Translations under genes and position numbers: made by a program
Assembly: GCA_963843595.1 (NCBI GenBank)
Contig: CAWJLG010000017.1
Span: 124,001 to 188,000, forward strand
Reading direction: 5' to 3'
Source of the DNA: CAIWHR01 sp963843595
Lineage (GTDB): Bacteria > Pseudomonadota > Gammaproteobacteria > Burkholderiales > Casimicrobiaceae
Length of the DNA stretch: 64,000 nt
Shown here: piece after piece, positions 39,620-49,838 of the stretch
Position numbering within the stretch: the stretch's first letter is position 1
Layout of the letters: each line of letters starts with the position of its first letter
The notes under the pieces: model-generated
Databases searched by the model: none
Told to the model about the DNA's origin: nothing
The model's input: the letters and a program-made list of their open reading frames with translations, nothing else

Positions 39620-39921
39620 CGGCGATTTCCTTTCAGGTGCTCCGGCAGCTGCGGCTCGCGGCCGACCAGATCGGCGAAGTGCGCGTCGAGGTCGCCGGCG
39701 CCGGCCATCACGGCGTCGAGCGCGTCGAGGGCGGCGTTCGTCTGCGCCGCCTCGTCGGCGGAGAGCACGCGCACCGCCGATCCCTGGAACGCGAGCACCC
39801 ACGCGCCGGCCGGCGGCGAACCGACGAGGCGAACGTCGAGGCGCTGGCGCTGGCCGCGCCCTTCGCATTCGGCGACGAACTCGCCGGCATCCACGACGCG
39901 CATCGGAATGCCCACGCACAT
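39616..39921 (-). CDS. hupF: HypC-like chaperone HupF/HoxL
   Basis: 101 residues beginning MCVGIPMRVV with the functional Cys2; an OB-fold core and a C-terminal extension (LVGREPQLPEHLKGNRR) distinguish it from HypC. HupF stabilizes the large subunit during maturation in the presence of oxygen. It starts 2 bp after hupD. Confidence 0.92.
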   Translation of the reverse strand: MCVGIPMRVVDAGEFVAECEGRGQRQRLDVRLVGSPPAGAWVLAFQGSAVRVLSADEAAQTNAALDALDAVMAGAGDLDAHFADLVGREPQLPEHLKGNRR

Positions 39922-39923
39922 GG

Positions 39924-40553
39924 TCAGGCGTCTCCCTTGGCCATTGTCGCGAGCACGCGCGGGTCGCCGATCCGGCAGGCATCCTCGCCGGACGGGCGGC
40001 CGGATTCGTAGGCGGCGAGCGCCAGCGATGCGGCGTTGAGCGGCTCGTACACGGCGCCCGGGGCGCGCGGCGTACCGGCGAAGCCCCAGGCAGCCAGTTG
40101 CCCGGCGGCGAGCGCCACGGCCTCGGGAAGACGCGCCTTGACCGCATCGCGCAGGCTGCCGCCGAAGTCCTCGAGCGCGACGGGCTGCACGCCGATCGCG
40201 ACGATCGTCTGCGGCCCGCGGCCATTCAACTGCGCGAGCGCGAGGATGTCGTTGAATCCGGTCTGGTGCGGCGAGAGCTTGGCCCGCCCCCAGGCCGGCA
40301 CATCGGCATCGCGCAGCACCTTGAGCGTGCCCGGAGCTAGCCGGAAATCGATCGCGTCGAACACGATCACCCGCGGCGCGGATGCAACCTGCTCGTAGAG
40401 ACCAAGGCCGAGCGTGCCGCCATCCTGGAGCGCGACGGTGTCGGGAAACGCGTACGCGGCGTGCAGCGCCTCGACAGCGCGCACGCCGAAGCCCTCGTCG
40501 GCCCAGAGCACGTTGCCGATGCCGAGCACCAGCGCTTCGACACTCCGCCCCAC
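39924..40553 (-). CDS. hupD: Hydrogenase maturation endopeptidase HupD/HoxM
   Basis: 209 residues from a GTG at 40553 with GGAGGAGCG just upstream. Nickel-sensing acidic residues are in GNVLWADEGFGVRAVE (Glu near 20) and VIVFDAIDF (Asp near 66), and the His is in KLSPHQTGFNDIL (near 97). It removes the 15 residues after the final His of HupL once nickel is in place. About 40 residues of poorly conserved C-terminus follow the family core. Confidence 0.93.
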   Translation of the reverse strand: MGRSVEALVLGIGNVLWADEGFGVRAVEALHAAYAFPDTVALQDGGTLGLGLYEQVASAPRVIVFDAIDFRLAPGTLKVLRDADVPAWGRAKLSPHQTGFNDILALAQLNGRGPQTIVAIGVQPVALEDFGGSLRDAVKARLPEAVALAAGQLAAWGFAGTPRAPGAVYEPLNAASLALAAYESGRPSGEDACRIGDPRVLATMAKGDA

Positions 40554-40865
40554 CGCTCCTCCTGTTACGCCAGTAGTTACACGCGAAGGCTACCGATGCC
40601 ACACGAGGGCGTATTGCGCTACGTCAAAGCGCGCCCGTGACAGCGCTTGCGCGGGGTCACGCCGCCGCGCATGCTGAAGAACTCGTCATTTCCGCCACAC
40701 GCGGCGTTGCCGCGATCGTGCAAGGGCGGATCGGGAGTCAGGTCGGGCTGCGCGGCGATGTCGCCCGTCGAGCCGCGCGGGCCGGATGCCGCACCGGTTC
40801 CCGGGACCGCCCGGCACGTCGAGCCCGCGCAAGGCGGAGCCGATGCAGACTCCGAGAGCGATCCC
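40554..40865. other. Gap between divergent hupD and the DUF4197 gene
   Basis: 312 bp with no convincing gene. Because hupD is cut off from hupC by a plus-strand gene, a minus-strand promoter for hupD-hypX would be expected here. A weak FNR-like sequence, TTGCGCTACGTCAA (40614-40627), is present but lacks a well-placed -10. Confidence 0.35.
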
Positions 40866-41597
40866 ATGAAAATCACCCGACTGGTTGTCATCGTCACCGC
40901 ATTCGTGGCCGGCGCCGCCGTCGCCCAACTGCCCGACCTCAAGGGCCTGTTCGGCGCCGTCCCCAAGTCCGGGGTCAGCGCCGACAAGGCCGGGATCACC
41001 GACGACAAGGCCGCTGCCGGACTCAAGGAGGCGCTGCGCGTCAGCACCGGCAGCGCCGTCAGCCTGAATGGAAGGGTCGACGGCTACTATCGCAACGAAG
41101 CGATCCGGATCGCAATGCCGGAGAAGCTGCAGATGCTGGACAAGGGACTGCGCCTGGTCGGCTACGGCCCGCAGGTGGACGCCTTCGTGCTGAGCATGAA
41201 CCGCGCCGCGGAGAAGGCCGCGCCGGCCGCCCGGGACATCTTCGTGGCCGCCATCCAGGAGATGAGCTTCGACGACGCGCGCCGGATCCTCTCCGGCGGC
41301 GACACCGCGGCGACCGATTACTTCAAGGCAAAGACGTCGGGCCGGCTGACCACGTCGTTTCGGCCGATCGTCGAGAAGTCGATGAACGAGGCGGGCGTCA
41401 CCAAGCGCTACGACGACCTGGTGGGCAAGTACAAGACCGTGCCGTTCGCGAGCGGCGTCTCGTTCGACGTCAACGACTACGTCGTCGAGAAGGCCTTGGA
41501 CGGCCTGTTCTACATGGTGGCGCAGGAAGAGAAGCGGATCCGGACCAACCCCGCCGCGCGCGTCACCGACCTGCTCAAGGACGTGTTCGGGCGTTGA
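40866..41597 (+). CDS. DUF4197 domain lipoprotein-like/periplasmic protein
   Basis: 243 residues with a signal peptide (MKITRLVVIVTAFVAGAAVAQ). The body matches the DUF4197 family: GLKEALRVSTGSAV, YYRNEAIRIAMPEKL, FVLSMNRAAEKAAPAARDIF and KTVPFASGVSFDVNDYVVEKALDGLFYMVAQEE. Function unknown. It is the only plus-strand gene inside the hydrogenase locus and lies between hupC and hupD, together with a HigA-like gene, where hydrogenase operons normally have none. Confidence 0.9.
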   Translation: MKITRLVVIVTAFVAGAAVAQLPDLKGLFGAVPKSGVSADKAGITDDKAAAGLKEALRVSTGSAVSLNGRVDGYYRNEAIRIAMPEKLQMLDKGLRLVGYGPQVDAFVLSMNRAAEKAAPAARDIFVAAIQEMSFDDARRILSGGDTAATDYFKAKTSGRLTTSFRPIVEKSMNEAGVTKRYDDLVGKYKTVPFASGVSFDVNDYVVEKALDGLFYMVAQEEKRIRTNPAARVTDLLKDVFGR

Positions 41598-41633
41598 CGG
41601 CCGCAGCGCGGCCACAGCGCCCGGCCGGCGCCG

Positions 41634-41996
41634 TCAGCGCCGGGCAACGAGCGCTTTCACCTGGCGGATCGCGGCGTGCATGTCCCACGCTACCTGCAGG
41701 TGCATCCAGAACGCGGCCTCGTTGCCGAAGAAGAGCGCGAGGCGCACCGCGGTGTCCGGCGTGATCGCGCGGCGGCCGTTGATGAGCTCGTTGACGCGCC
41801 GGCGGGACACGCCGAGTGCCTGCGCGAGCTCGGTCTGGCTGATCGAGAGCGGCTTCAGGAACCTCGAATCCAGAAACTCGCCGGGATGGGGCGGCTTGCG
41901 CGACCGCGGCGTCGGCAATGCCGGTGCCGCGGCCGCGCGGGCGCGCGCACTCCCATTCCCCTTGTGTGCCGCCATGACCTCGGCTCGCGTCAGCAT
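41634..41996 (-). CDS. higA: HigA-family addiction module antitoxin-like regulator
   Basis: 120 residues from ATG 41996 (GGAGGGGG about nine bases upstream; ATG 41975 is possible). The C-terminal part is the VapI/HigA domain: PPHPGEFLDSRFLKPLSISQTELAQALGVSRRRVNELINGRR and FFGNEAAFWMHLQVAWDM (each shown in part). No HigB toxin gene adjoins it. It starts 26 bp after hupC, so it is probably transcribed with the hydrogenase structural genes. It may be an orphan transcription factor. Confidence 0.85.
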   Translation of the reverse strand: MLTRAEVMAAHKGNGSARARAAAAPALPTPRSRKPPHPGEFLDSRFLKPLSISQTELAQALGVSRRRVNELINGRRAITPDTAVRLALFFGNEAAFWMHLQVAWDMHAAIRQVKALVARR

Positions 41997-42022
41997 CGCG
42001 GGGATCCCCCTCCTGGAATGCG

Positions 42023-42733
42023 TCAGGCTCGCGGCTCGCGCTTGAACATGCGGATGCCGTTGATCATCGTCCCGATCACCGACTCGCCGCTCATGATGTC
42101 CTCGCGGAACACCATGTACATGTGGACCACCGCGAACAGCAGCATGTACCACATTGCGAGGTGGTGCAGCGTGCGCACCATCTGCGGGTCGCCGAAGACG
42201 ACGAACACCCAACCGAACCACTTCATCCAGTACGTGCCCCAGCCCCATTGCTCGGCATAGAGCGCCATGCCGGTGACGATCAGGAACAGCGCACCGAGCG
42301 TGAACATGAAGAACATCGCCGCCTGCGCCATCGGGTTGTGGCCGACCCACAGGTGCGATTCACGCCTGAGGAACAGGTAGTAAGCGCCCTGGTCAATGAG
42401 GCCCTTCCACCACTCGCCGCTCCAGAAGGGCACGTAGAAGATGCTGCGCGCGTGGTGATTGCCGATGATCGCCCAGTAGATCCGCACCAGGAACGCCACC
42501 GCGAGAATCACGCCGGCGCTCATGTGGATCATCCGGATCCAGCCGAACAGGAAGTTGTCGTACGCCTCGCCGCCGATGGCCGGCGGCGGGCTGCCGATGA
42601 GGTAGCCGGTCGCACCGAGGACGAAGATGGCGAGCATCGTCACCCAGTGCCACAGGCGGATCGGCGCCTCGTACACATACACGTCCTCCAGTGGGCCGCT
42701 GATGACCCGACCGGAGACAGGCTCGACTCGCAT
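42023..42733 (-). CDS. hupC: Ni/Fe-hydrogenase cytochrome b subunit HupC/HoxZ
   Basis: 236 residues with four membrane helices and His ligands for two b haems (YVYEAPIRLWHWVTM; WIRMIHMSAGVILAVAF; LHHLAMWYMLLFAVVHMYMVF). It anchors HupSL to the periplasmic face of the inner membrane and passes electrons to quinone. Starts 21 bp after hupL. Confidence 0.95.
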   Translation of the reverse strand: MRVEPVSGRVISGPLEDVYVYEAPIRLWHWVTMLAIFVLGATGYLIGSPPPAIGGEAYDNFLFGWIRMIHMSAGVILAVAFLVRIYWAIIGNHHARSIFYVPFWSGEWWKGLIDQGAYYLFLRRESHLWVGHNPMAQAAMFFMFTLGALFLIVTGMALYAEQWGWGTYWMKWFGWVFVVFGDPQMVRTLHHLAMWYMLLFAVVHMYMVFREDIMSGESVIGTMINGIRMFKREPRA

Positions 42734-42754
42734 GGAAGCCTCCTTGGCCCTTGC

Positions 42755-44548
<1,794 letters not shown>

Positions 44549-44550
44549 GA

Positions 44551-45648
44551 TTACTTCTCCACCTCGCTCACCTTGTCATTGCGCGTCTTGCTGCGCGCCT
44601 GCTTGATCGCGCTGACCGCGGCGTGCGCCGCGACCGCCACGCCGGCGGCCGCCAGCGCGGTGAGGCCGATCCGGTCGGCCGTGCCCTCGACACCGAGCCC
44701 CGGCACCTTGATCGTCGTCAGGTGATCGTAGAACGAGCCCTTGTCCCAGAACGCGTCCTCGGAGCAGCCGATGCAGCCGTGGCCGGACTGGATCGGGAAC
44801 GACAATCCCTCGTTCCAGCGCGTCGCCGAACACGCGTTGTACGTGACCGGGCCCTTGCAGCCGACCTTGTACAGGCAGAAGCCCTGGCGCGCGCCGGCAT
44901 CGTCGAACCTCTCGACGAACTGACCCGCGTCGAAATGCGGCCGGCGATAGCACTTGTCGTGCACGCGCTGGCTGTAGAACATCTTCGGCCGTCCCTGCGC
45001 ATCGAGGTCCGGCAGCCGATCGAAGGTCAGGATGTAGGTGACCACGCCGGTCATCACCTCGGCGATCGGCGGACAGCCCGGCACCTTGATGATCGGCTTG
45101 TCGGTGATCACCTTGTGGATAGGCGTCGCCTGTGTGGGGTTCGGCTTCGCGGCCTGCACGCAGCCCCACGACGCGCAGCTGCCCCACGACACGATCGCCT
45201 TCGCGTCCTTCGCGACGTGTCGCAGCTTGTCGACGAACGGCTTGCCGCCGGGGATGCAGTAGATGCCGTCGTCGGCGAGCGGCGGATTGCCCTCGCAGGC
45301 GAGGATGTAGTTGCCCTTGTACTTCGCGATCGTCTGCTCGAGCTGCTCCTCGGCCTGGTGTCCCGCGGCCGCCATCAGCGTGTCGTCGTAGTCGAGCGAG
45401 AGCATCGAGAGCACCACGTCCTTCGCCAGCGGGTGCGCGGAGCGGATGAACGATTCGCTGCAGCACGTGCACTCGAGACCGTGCAGCCAGATCACCGGCG
45501 TGCGCGGCTTGGTCTGCATCGCCTGCGCGATCTGCTGCGCGCCCGCGTCACCGAGACCGAGCGAGGCCGCGGTCAGACTGCAGAACTTGAGAAAGCTCCG
45601 CCGCGAAATGCCCTGCCGGCGCATCAACTCATAGTACGTATCGATCAT
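44551..45648 (-). CDS. hupS: Oxygen-tolerant [NiFe]-hydrogenase small subunit HupS/HoxK
   Basis: 365 residues from ATG 45648, with GGAGGGG eight bases upstream. The Tat signal is RRSFLK (residues 16-21). The proximal cluster site is ECTCCSESF (Cys60, Cys62, Cys63) and GSCASWGC (Cys158, Cys163). Cys62 and Cys163 correspond to the two extra cysteines that form the [4Fe-3S] cluster of oxygen-tolerant enzymes such as Ralstonia MBH and E. coli Hyd-1 (Gly in sensitive enzymes). A C-terminal helix (TALAAAGVAVAAHAAVSAIK) anchors it to the membrane. First gene of the locus, behind an FNR-type promoter. Confidence 0.97.
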   Translation of the reverse strand: MIDTYYELMRRQGISRRSFLKFCSLTAASLGLGDAGAQQIAQAMQTKPRTPVIWLHGLECTCCSESFIRSAHPLAKDVVLSMLSLDYDDTLMAAAGHQAEEQLEQTIAKYKGNYILACEGNPPLADDGIYCIPGGKPFVDKLRHVAKDAKAIVSWGSCASWGCVQAAKPNPTQATPIHKVITDKPIIKVPGCPPIAEVMTGVVTYILTFDRLPDLDAQGRPKMFYSQRVHDKCYRRPHFDAGQFVERFDDAGARQGFCLYKVGCKGPVTYNACSATRWNEGLSFPIQSGHGCIGCSEDAFWDKGSFYDHLTTIKVPGLGVEGTADRIGLTALAAAGVAVAAHAAVSAIKQARSKTRNDKVSEVEK

Positions 45649-45718
45649 TTGGAAACCCCTCCGGGAGACGAACCACGCCGCGGATCCGGTCTGCAGCGTC
45701 GGCACCGTTCTTCTTGCG

Positions 45719-45768
45719 ATTCGCGTATTTAGAACCGCGCCCCACGCTGCGCCGTTGACGTGGATCAA
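45719..45768 (-). promoter_or_regulatory. FNR/Anr-type promoter of hupS
   Basis: TTGACGTGGATCAA at 45755-45768 differs from the FNR consensus TTGAT-N4-ATCAA at one base and is extended to GTTGA...TCAAC. Reading the minus strand, a -10 element TAAATA is at 45731-45726. A start near 45719-45720 places the FNR box centre at about -41.5, the class II activator position. No -24/-12 sigma-54 element is visible. Confidence 0.6.
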
Positions 45769-46179
45769 CACAAGCCCGCAGTTCGCGTTGACTTTCTGCG
45801 ACAGACGCAGGTTGTTACGGTTAGCGTTACAGCGTGCGACGGACAATCGCGGCGAGCGCCAGATACGAAGCGGTGCGTTCAACGGCACCGTCGTCGCGCG
45901 ACGGTCCGCGCAGGCGCGCTGCGATCTCGACGATGCCGCGGCACTCGCCGCCGACACGGCGCTCCTGTGCGCAATGGCCGTGCGTTGTCGATCAGGATGG
46001 TCGGGTTTCCAACGCGGCGCTGACGCAGATCAAGTCAGCCGCGAAGCCCGCGTCGCACTATGACCAGGCAAGGGACCGCAATGGGCCGTGGAGGAGCGGG
46101 CGTGGTCGCTTCGCGTCGGCGGCGCGATGGCCTGCAACGCGCGGTTGCGGCCACGAGACCTCGGTGGAAAGGCTCCGTG
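45769..46179. other. Intergenic region upstream of the V/A-ATPase operon
   Basis: About 410 bp between the hupS promoter and the first ATPase gene. A TTGACT at 45788-45793 could be a -35 element for rightward transcription, but no good -10 follows. Short open frames here have no recognizable content. Confidence 0.35.
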
Positions 46180-46524
46180 ATGGATGGCAATGACGTCCGG
46201 CCGAGCCACGACGTGGAAGCCGCGATTGCGCGCGTGCTCGACGCCGAGCACGCGGCGTGCACGGCGGTCGATGACGCCGGTCGCGACGCCGTCGCGCTCA
46301 ACGAGGCCGCCCGCGCAGCCGCGCGTGCGCTGGCCGAGCGCACCGAGCGCCGGATCCGCGGCGTGCGCAACGCCTTCGAGCAGCGGACGGCGGCCGCCGT
46401 CGCGGCCCTCGAGGCGGAAGCCGCGGAGGCCGGCGCGAGACACGATCTCACCCCCGACGAACTCGGCGCGCTCGACGCCGCGGTGGCGGCGCTGGCAGCG
46501 CGCCTCACGCGTCGCACGCCTTAG
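46180..46524 (+). CDS. V/A-ATPase peripheral-stalk-like subunit (G/H)
   Basis: 114 residues from ATG 46180, strongly alpha-helical and rich in Ala, Glu and Arg (DVEAAIARVLDAEHAACTAV...AARALAERTERRIRGVRNAFEQR; each below family-diagnostic length). Such short coiled-coil proteins form the peripheral stalk with subunit E in archaeal-type ATPases. The assignment rests on position as first gene of the operon and on composition, not on a specific motif. Confidence 0.6.
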   Translation: MDGNDVRPSHDVEAAIARVLDAEHAACTAVDDAGRDAVALNEAARAAARALAERTERRIRGVRNAFEQRTAAAVAALEAEAAEAGARHDLTPDELGALDAAVAALAARLTRRTP

Positions 46525-46536
46525 CGGAGACCGCGG

Positions 46537-47290
46537 ATGGGCAGCCTCGAATACGCGCAAGCCCGTCTCTCCTCGCGTCACGGCGAGCGGCCCGACGACG
46601 TCGCGTGGCGCAGGCTCGAGCATGTCCGCGAGCTCGCGGGGCTGCTCGACGTCGCACGCAATTCCGCGTTCCGGATCTGGGTCGGCGGCATCTCCGCGGT
46701 CGCGACACCGCACGAGATCGAGGCCGTGCTGCGCGACCATTGGCGCGACCACGTCGCGGAGGTCGCGGGCTGGATGCCGGACGAGTGGCGCGACGCCGTC
46801 CTGTGGTGCGCGGTCGTGCCGGACCTCGCCGTCGTCGCGCATCTCGCGCGCGGCCACGCCGCACTGCGCTGGATGCGCGAGGACCCGTCTACCGCGAGCT
46901 CGTCGATGCCGGTCCCGGGACCTGCCCCGCCGCGCTCGGCTCGGGACCGCTGGCCCCGCTCGCCGCCGGCTGGAACGATCCCGACCGTATCGTCCCGTGT
47001 GGCGCGCCGAGTGGGAGCGCCGGGCGCCCGCGGACGGCGACTCGGGGCTGCGCGCCGAGCTTGGCCGCACACTGGTCGCGCACCTGGCGGCGTTCCACGA
47101 TCCCGTGGTGAAGGATGGCTGGCCGCTGCGGCGCGCGTTGCAGGCGCGCCTGACGCTGCTGTTCCGCCGCGCGATGCTCGACCCGGCCGCCGCGTTCGTC
47201 TATCTCGCGCTGATCGCGCTGGATCTCGAGCGGCTGCGCGGCGAACTGCTGCGCCGTGCCGCATTCCCCGGACTGCCGCTCGTTGCCTGA
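46537..47290 (+). pseudogene. V/A-ATPase C-like subunit, two frame changes
   Basis: The product begins MGSLEYAQARLSSRHGERP (ATG 46537) and reads clearly to LRWMREDP. It then continues as VYRELVDAGPGTCPAALG and LAPLAAGWNDPDRIV in another frame, and as WRAEWERRAPADGD ... AAFVYLALIALDLERLRGEL in a third frame to 47290. Both breaks sit in CCC runs (46884-46886 and 46994-46996), where one more C would restore a continuous protein of about 250 residues. By position it would be the C (AC39-type) stalk subunit or the equivalent proteobacterial protein. Unlike the other broken genes here, the simplest repair is an added base. Confidence 0.55.
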
Positions 47291-47297
47291 CCGCCCG

Positions 47298-49134
47298 ATG
47301 ATCCGCCCCAAACCCGCCCGCTGGTTCGAGATCCTCGCCGCCCGCGACGACGCGACCGTCGCGCTGGAGGCGCTCGCGGCCACCGGCGCCGTCGAGCTCG
47401 AGGCGCGCCCGAGCGCGGTGCTCCCGGCGGCGCTCGCCGACCTGCGCTCGCAGCTGTCGGAATTCGCCGAGCTGTCGCAGCGCTATCACGCGTACTGGCC
47501 ACGCGCCAACGTCCAGGCGTCGGCGTTCCCCGAGCCGCCGGCGGCGACGCTCGCGCGCAGCCTCACCCACCTGCGCGCCTGGGCGGAGGACGCCGAGCCC
47601 GTGATCTCGCAGCTGCAGCGCGGCGACGCAGAGCGCACCGAGCTCCTGCTCTGGCGCCGCGTGCTCGGCGACGATCGGCGAGTCCGTGATCGACTTCGCG
47701 CGGCTCGCCGGCGCGGGCCCGGTGCTGCACGCCCGGCTGTTCGTGTTCCCGCCGGACAGCGAGCCCGAGCTTCCCGCCGGGAACGCTCGTGCGCACCGTC
47801 GACCTCGATCGACACGATGGTGTGCGCGCTGTGCGCGCTGACCGTCGGCGCCGCCGAGGACGTCGAGCAGCTCGCGCAGCAGGCGGCGCTGCTCAAGGGC
47901 CGCGTCTACGATGCGCCGTCGTGGCTGCGCGCCGATGCGGACGAGACCGAGCGCTACATCGCGCCGCGGCTCGAGGCGCTCGAGCGCGAGGAGGCGCGGC
48001 TGCGCGCCGAGCTCGACGGCGCTGCACGCCAAGCACGACCTGTACACCGCACTCGGCGACGCCAGCCGGCTGCAGTGGGTGATCCAGAACGTGCGCGCGC
48101 TCGAGTCGGGCGATCTGTTCTGCTGGATCACCGGCTGGACCAGCGATTTCGAAGGCCGCCGGCTCGGCGAAGCGCTCGAGCGCTCCGGCGCCCGCGCGCT
48201 GCTGCACTTTCCGCCGCCGGCGCCGAAGGCGAAGGCGCCGCTGCTGCTCGCGAACCCGATGTGGGCGAAGCCGTTCGAGATCTTCAGCCGCGCGCTGGGA
48301 ATGCCCGTCGCGCAACGAGGCCGACCCGTCGATGCTGCTCGCGATCGCCGTGCCGCTGATGTTCGGCTACATGTTCGGCGACGTCGGTCAGGGGCTCGTG
48401 ATCGCCGCCGTCGGCTTCGCGGTGCGTCAGCGCTTTCCGATCGCGCGGCTGTTCATCGCCGGCGGCCTCGCCGCCGCGGTATTCGGCCTGTTGTTCGGCA
48501 GCGTCTTTTCCGTCCACGCGTTCCCCGCGTGGTGGAAGGCGCCGCTCGACGATCCGCTGGCGATCCTCGGCGATGCCGCTCGCCGGCGGGGCGGCGCTGC
48601 TGACCCTGGGCCTCGCGTTGAACGCGCTCGAGGCCTGGTGGCGCGGCGAGTTCCGCACCTGGCTCACCACCGACGCCGGGTACGTCGCCGCGTACCTCGG
48701 CATCCTCGCCGGCTTCCTCGCATCGCGGCGGCTTCGCCGTCGCGGCGATCGGCGCCGTCGCGTTCTGCGCCGGCCATGCGGTGCACGCGCGGCGCCCGGC
48801 GGCGGCACTCACGGCGATCGCCGAGCTCGTCGAGCGGCTGCTGCAGATCCTGATCAACACGCTGTCGTTCGCACGCGTCGGCGCGTTCGCGCTCGCGCAC
48901 GCGGGCCTGTCGTCGGCGATCGTCGCGCTGATGAGCCGCGTCGGACAACTCGTCATCGTCAAGGCGATGGTGCTCGTCGTCGGCAACGTGATCGTGCTGG
49001 TGCTGGAGACGATGGTCGTGTCGATCCAGACCACGCGCCTCGTGCTGTTCGAATTCTTCACCCGATTCCTGACGGCGGAGGGACGGATCTTCCGTCCGCT
49101 GCCGGCACCTCCTTCCACCACGCAGGAGAACTGA
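47298..49134 (+). pseudogene. ntpI: V/A-ATPase subunit I (a), seven frame changes
   Basis: ATG 47298 (MIRPKPARWFEILAARDD) opens the soluble N-terminal domain. Recognizable segments follow in rotating frames: DTMVCALCALTVGAAEDVEQL, LHAKHDLYTALGDASRLQW and CWITGWTSDFEGRRLGEAL. The membrane domain has PLMFGYMFGDVGQGL (the conserved MFGDxGxG), WWRGEFRTWLTTDAGY and LLQILINTLSFARVGAFALAHAG with the essential Arg. Each change is one extra base, near 47667-47671, 47781-47783, 47806-47808, 48017-48019, 48313-48315, 48569-48572 and 48726-48731. Without them the gene would encode about 610 residues. Subunit I provides the half channels beside the K ring. Confidence 0.8.
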
Positions 49135-49542
49135 ATGATCGCCCGGAACAGATTCGTCGTCGCCCTCGTCGTGTTGGCGGCGGTACTCGCCCTTTCGGCA
49201 ACGGTGCTCTTCGTCGCGGCACCGGCCGCACTGGCCGCCGCGACGGGGCCCGGCATCGGGCTGTCCGCCGAAGCCTGGAGCTGGGGTCTCATGGGCGCCG
49301 CGCTCGCGACCGGCATGTCCTCGCTCGGCGCGGGCTTCGCGGTCGCGAAGGTCGGCACCGCGGCGATCGGCGCGCTGGCCGAGAAGCCCGAGCTCTTCGG
49401 CCGGCTGCTGATCTTCGTCGGGCTGGCCGAGGGGATCGCGATCTACGGCCTCATCGTGTCGATCCTGATCCTCAACCGGCTCGCTGTAGCACCCGGGCGC
49501 CCCAGTGCACCGTCGCGGAGTGCTACCTCGGCGACGAAGTGA
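49135..49542 (+). CDS. ntpK: V/A-ATPase proteolipid subunit K (c ring)
   Basis: 135 residues as read. There is an N-terminal hydrophobic leader-like segment, then two helices typical of K: LSAEAWSWGLMGAALATGMSSLGAGFAVAKVG and PELFGRLLIFVGLAEGIAIYGLIVSILIL (each shown in part by its ends). The ion-binding Glu lies in GLAEGIAIYG. Family members end just after LILNRL. Removing one base near 49484-49486 brings a TAG at 49487-49489 into frame, so the last 18 residues here may be an artefact of another frame change. Single-hairpin form, 16-17 kDa at most. Confidence 0.85.
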   Translation: MIARNRFVVALVVLAAVLALSATVLFVAAPAALAAATGPGIGLSAEAWSWGLMGAALATGMSSLGAGFAVAKVGTAAIGALAEKPELFGRLLIFVGLAEGIAIYGLIVSILILNRLAVAPGRPSAPSRSATSATK

Positions 49543-49550
49543 GCGCGGCC

Positions 49551-49834
49551 ATGGCGCATCGGTCTACATCGGCGACGAAGCGAGCGCCGCGGCTGGCGCG
49601 TGCCGGGGTGCGCGGGTCGGCCGAAGGCCCGAGACGCCGCGCTTGCTGCAGCGCTTGCGCGCACCGCTGGTCCTCGTTTCGGCGGCGGTGGCGGCCCGGA
49701 TTCCGGAGGCCAACGTCCGCGCCGTGCAGGCGGCGCTCGCGCCGCTGACGCTGATCGTTCCCGATCTCGCGGGCAAGGTCCCGGTCCCCGACGTCGCGGC
49801 GCGCCTGCGGCACCAACTCGGCCTGGAAGGCTGA
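49551..49834 (+). pseudogene. ntpF: V/A-ATPase subunit F, frame disturbed
   Basis: The C-terminal half (PETPRLLQRLRAPLVLVSAAVAARI ... LTLIVPDLAGKVPVPDVAARL, shown in part) is a good match to subunit F, the central-stalk protein of about 100 residues. The N-terminal motif VYIGDEASAA (expected xFIGDExSAAGxRLAGV) is in the same frame. However, the stretch between them (49592-49650) reads sensibly only after frame changes (LARAGVR in another frame), and the ATG at 49551 is out of frame with VYIGDE. A near-copy of the motif, CYLGDEVSAA, lies 41 bp upstream. Confidence 0.6.
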
Positions 49835-49838
49835 CATC

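Noticed and set aside
40614..40627. FNR-like site upstream of hupD (TTGCGCTACGTCAA)
   Set aside because: Three mismatches to consensus and no -10 element at a suitable distance on the minus strand.
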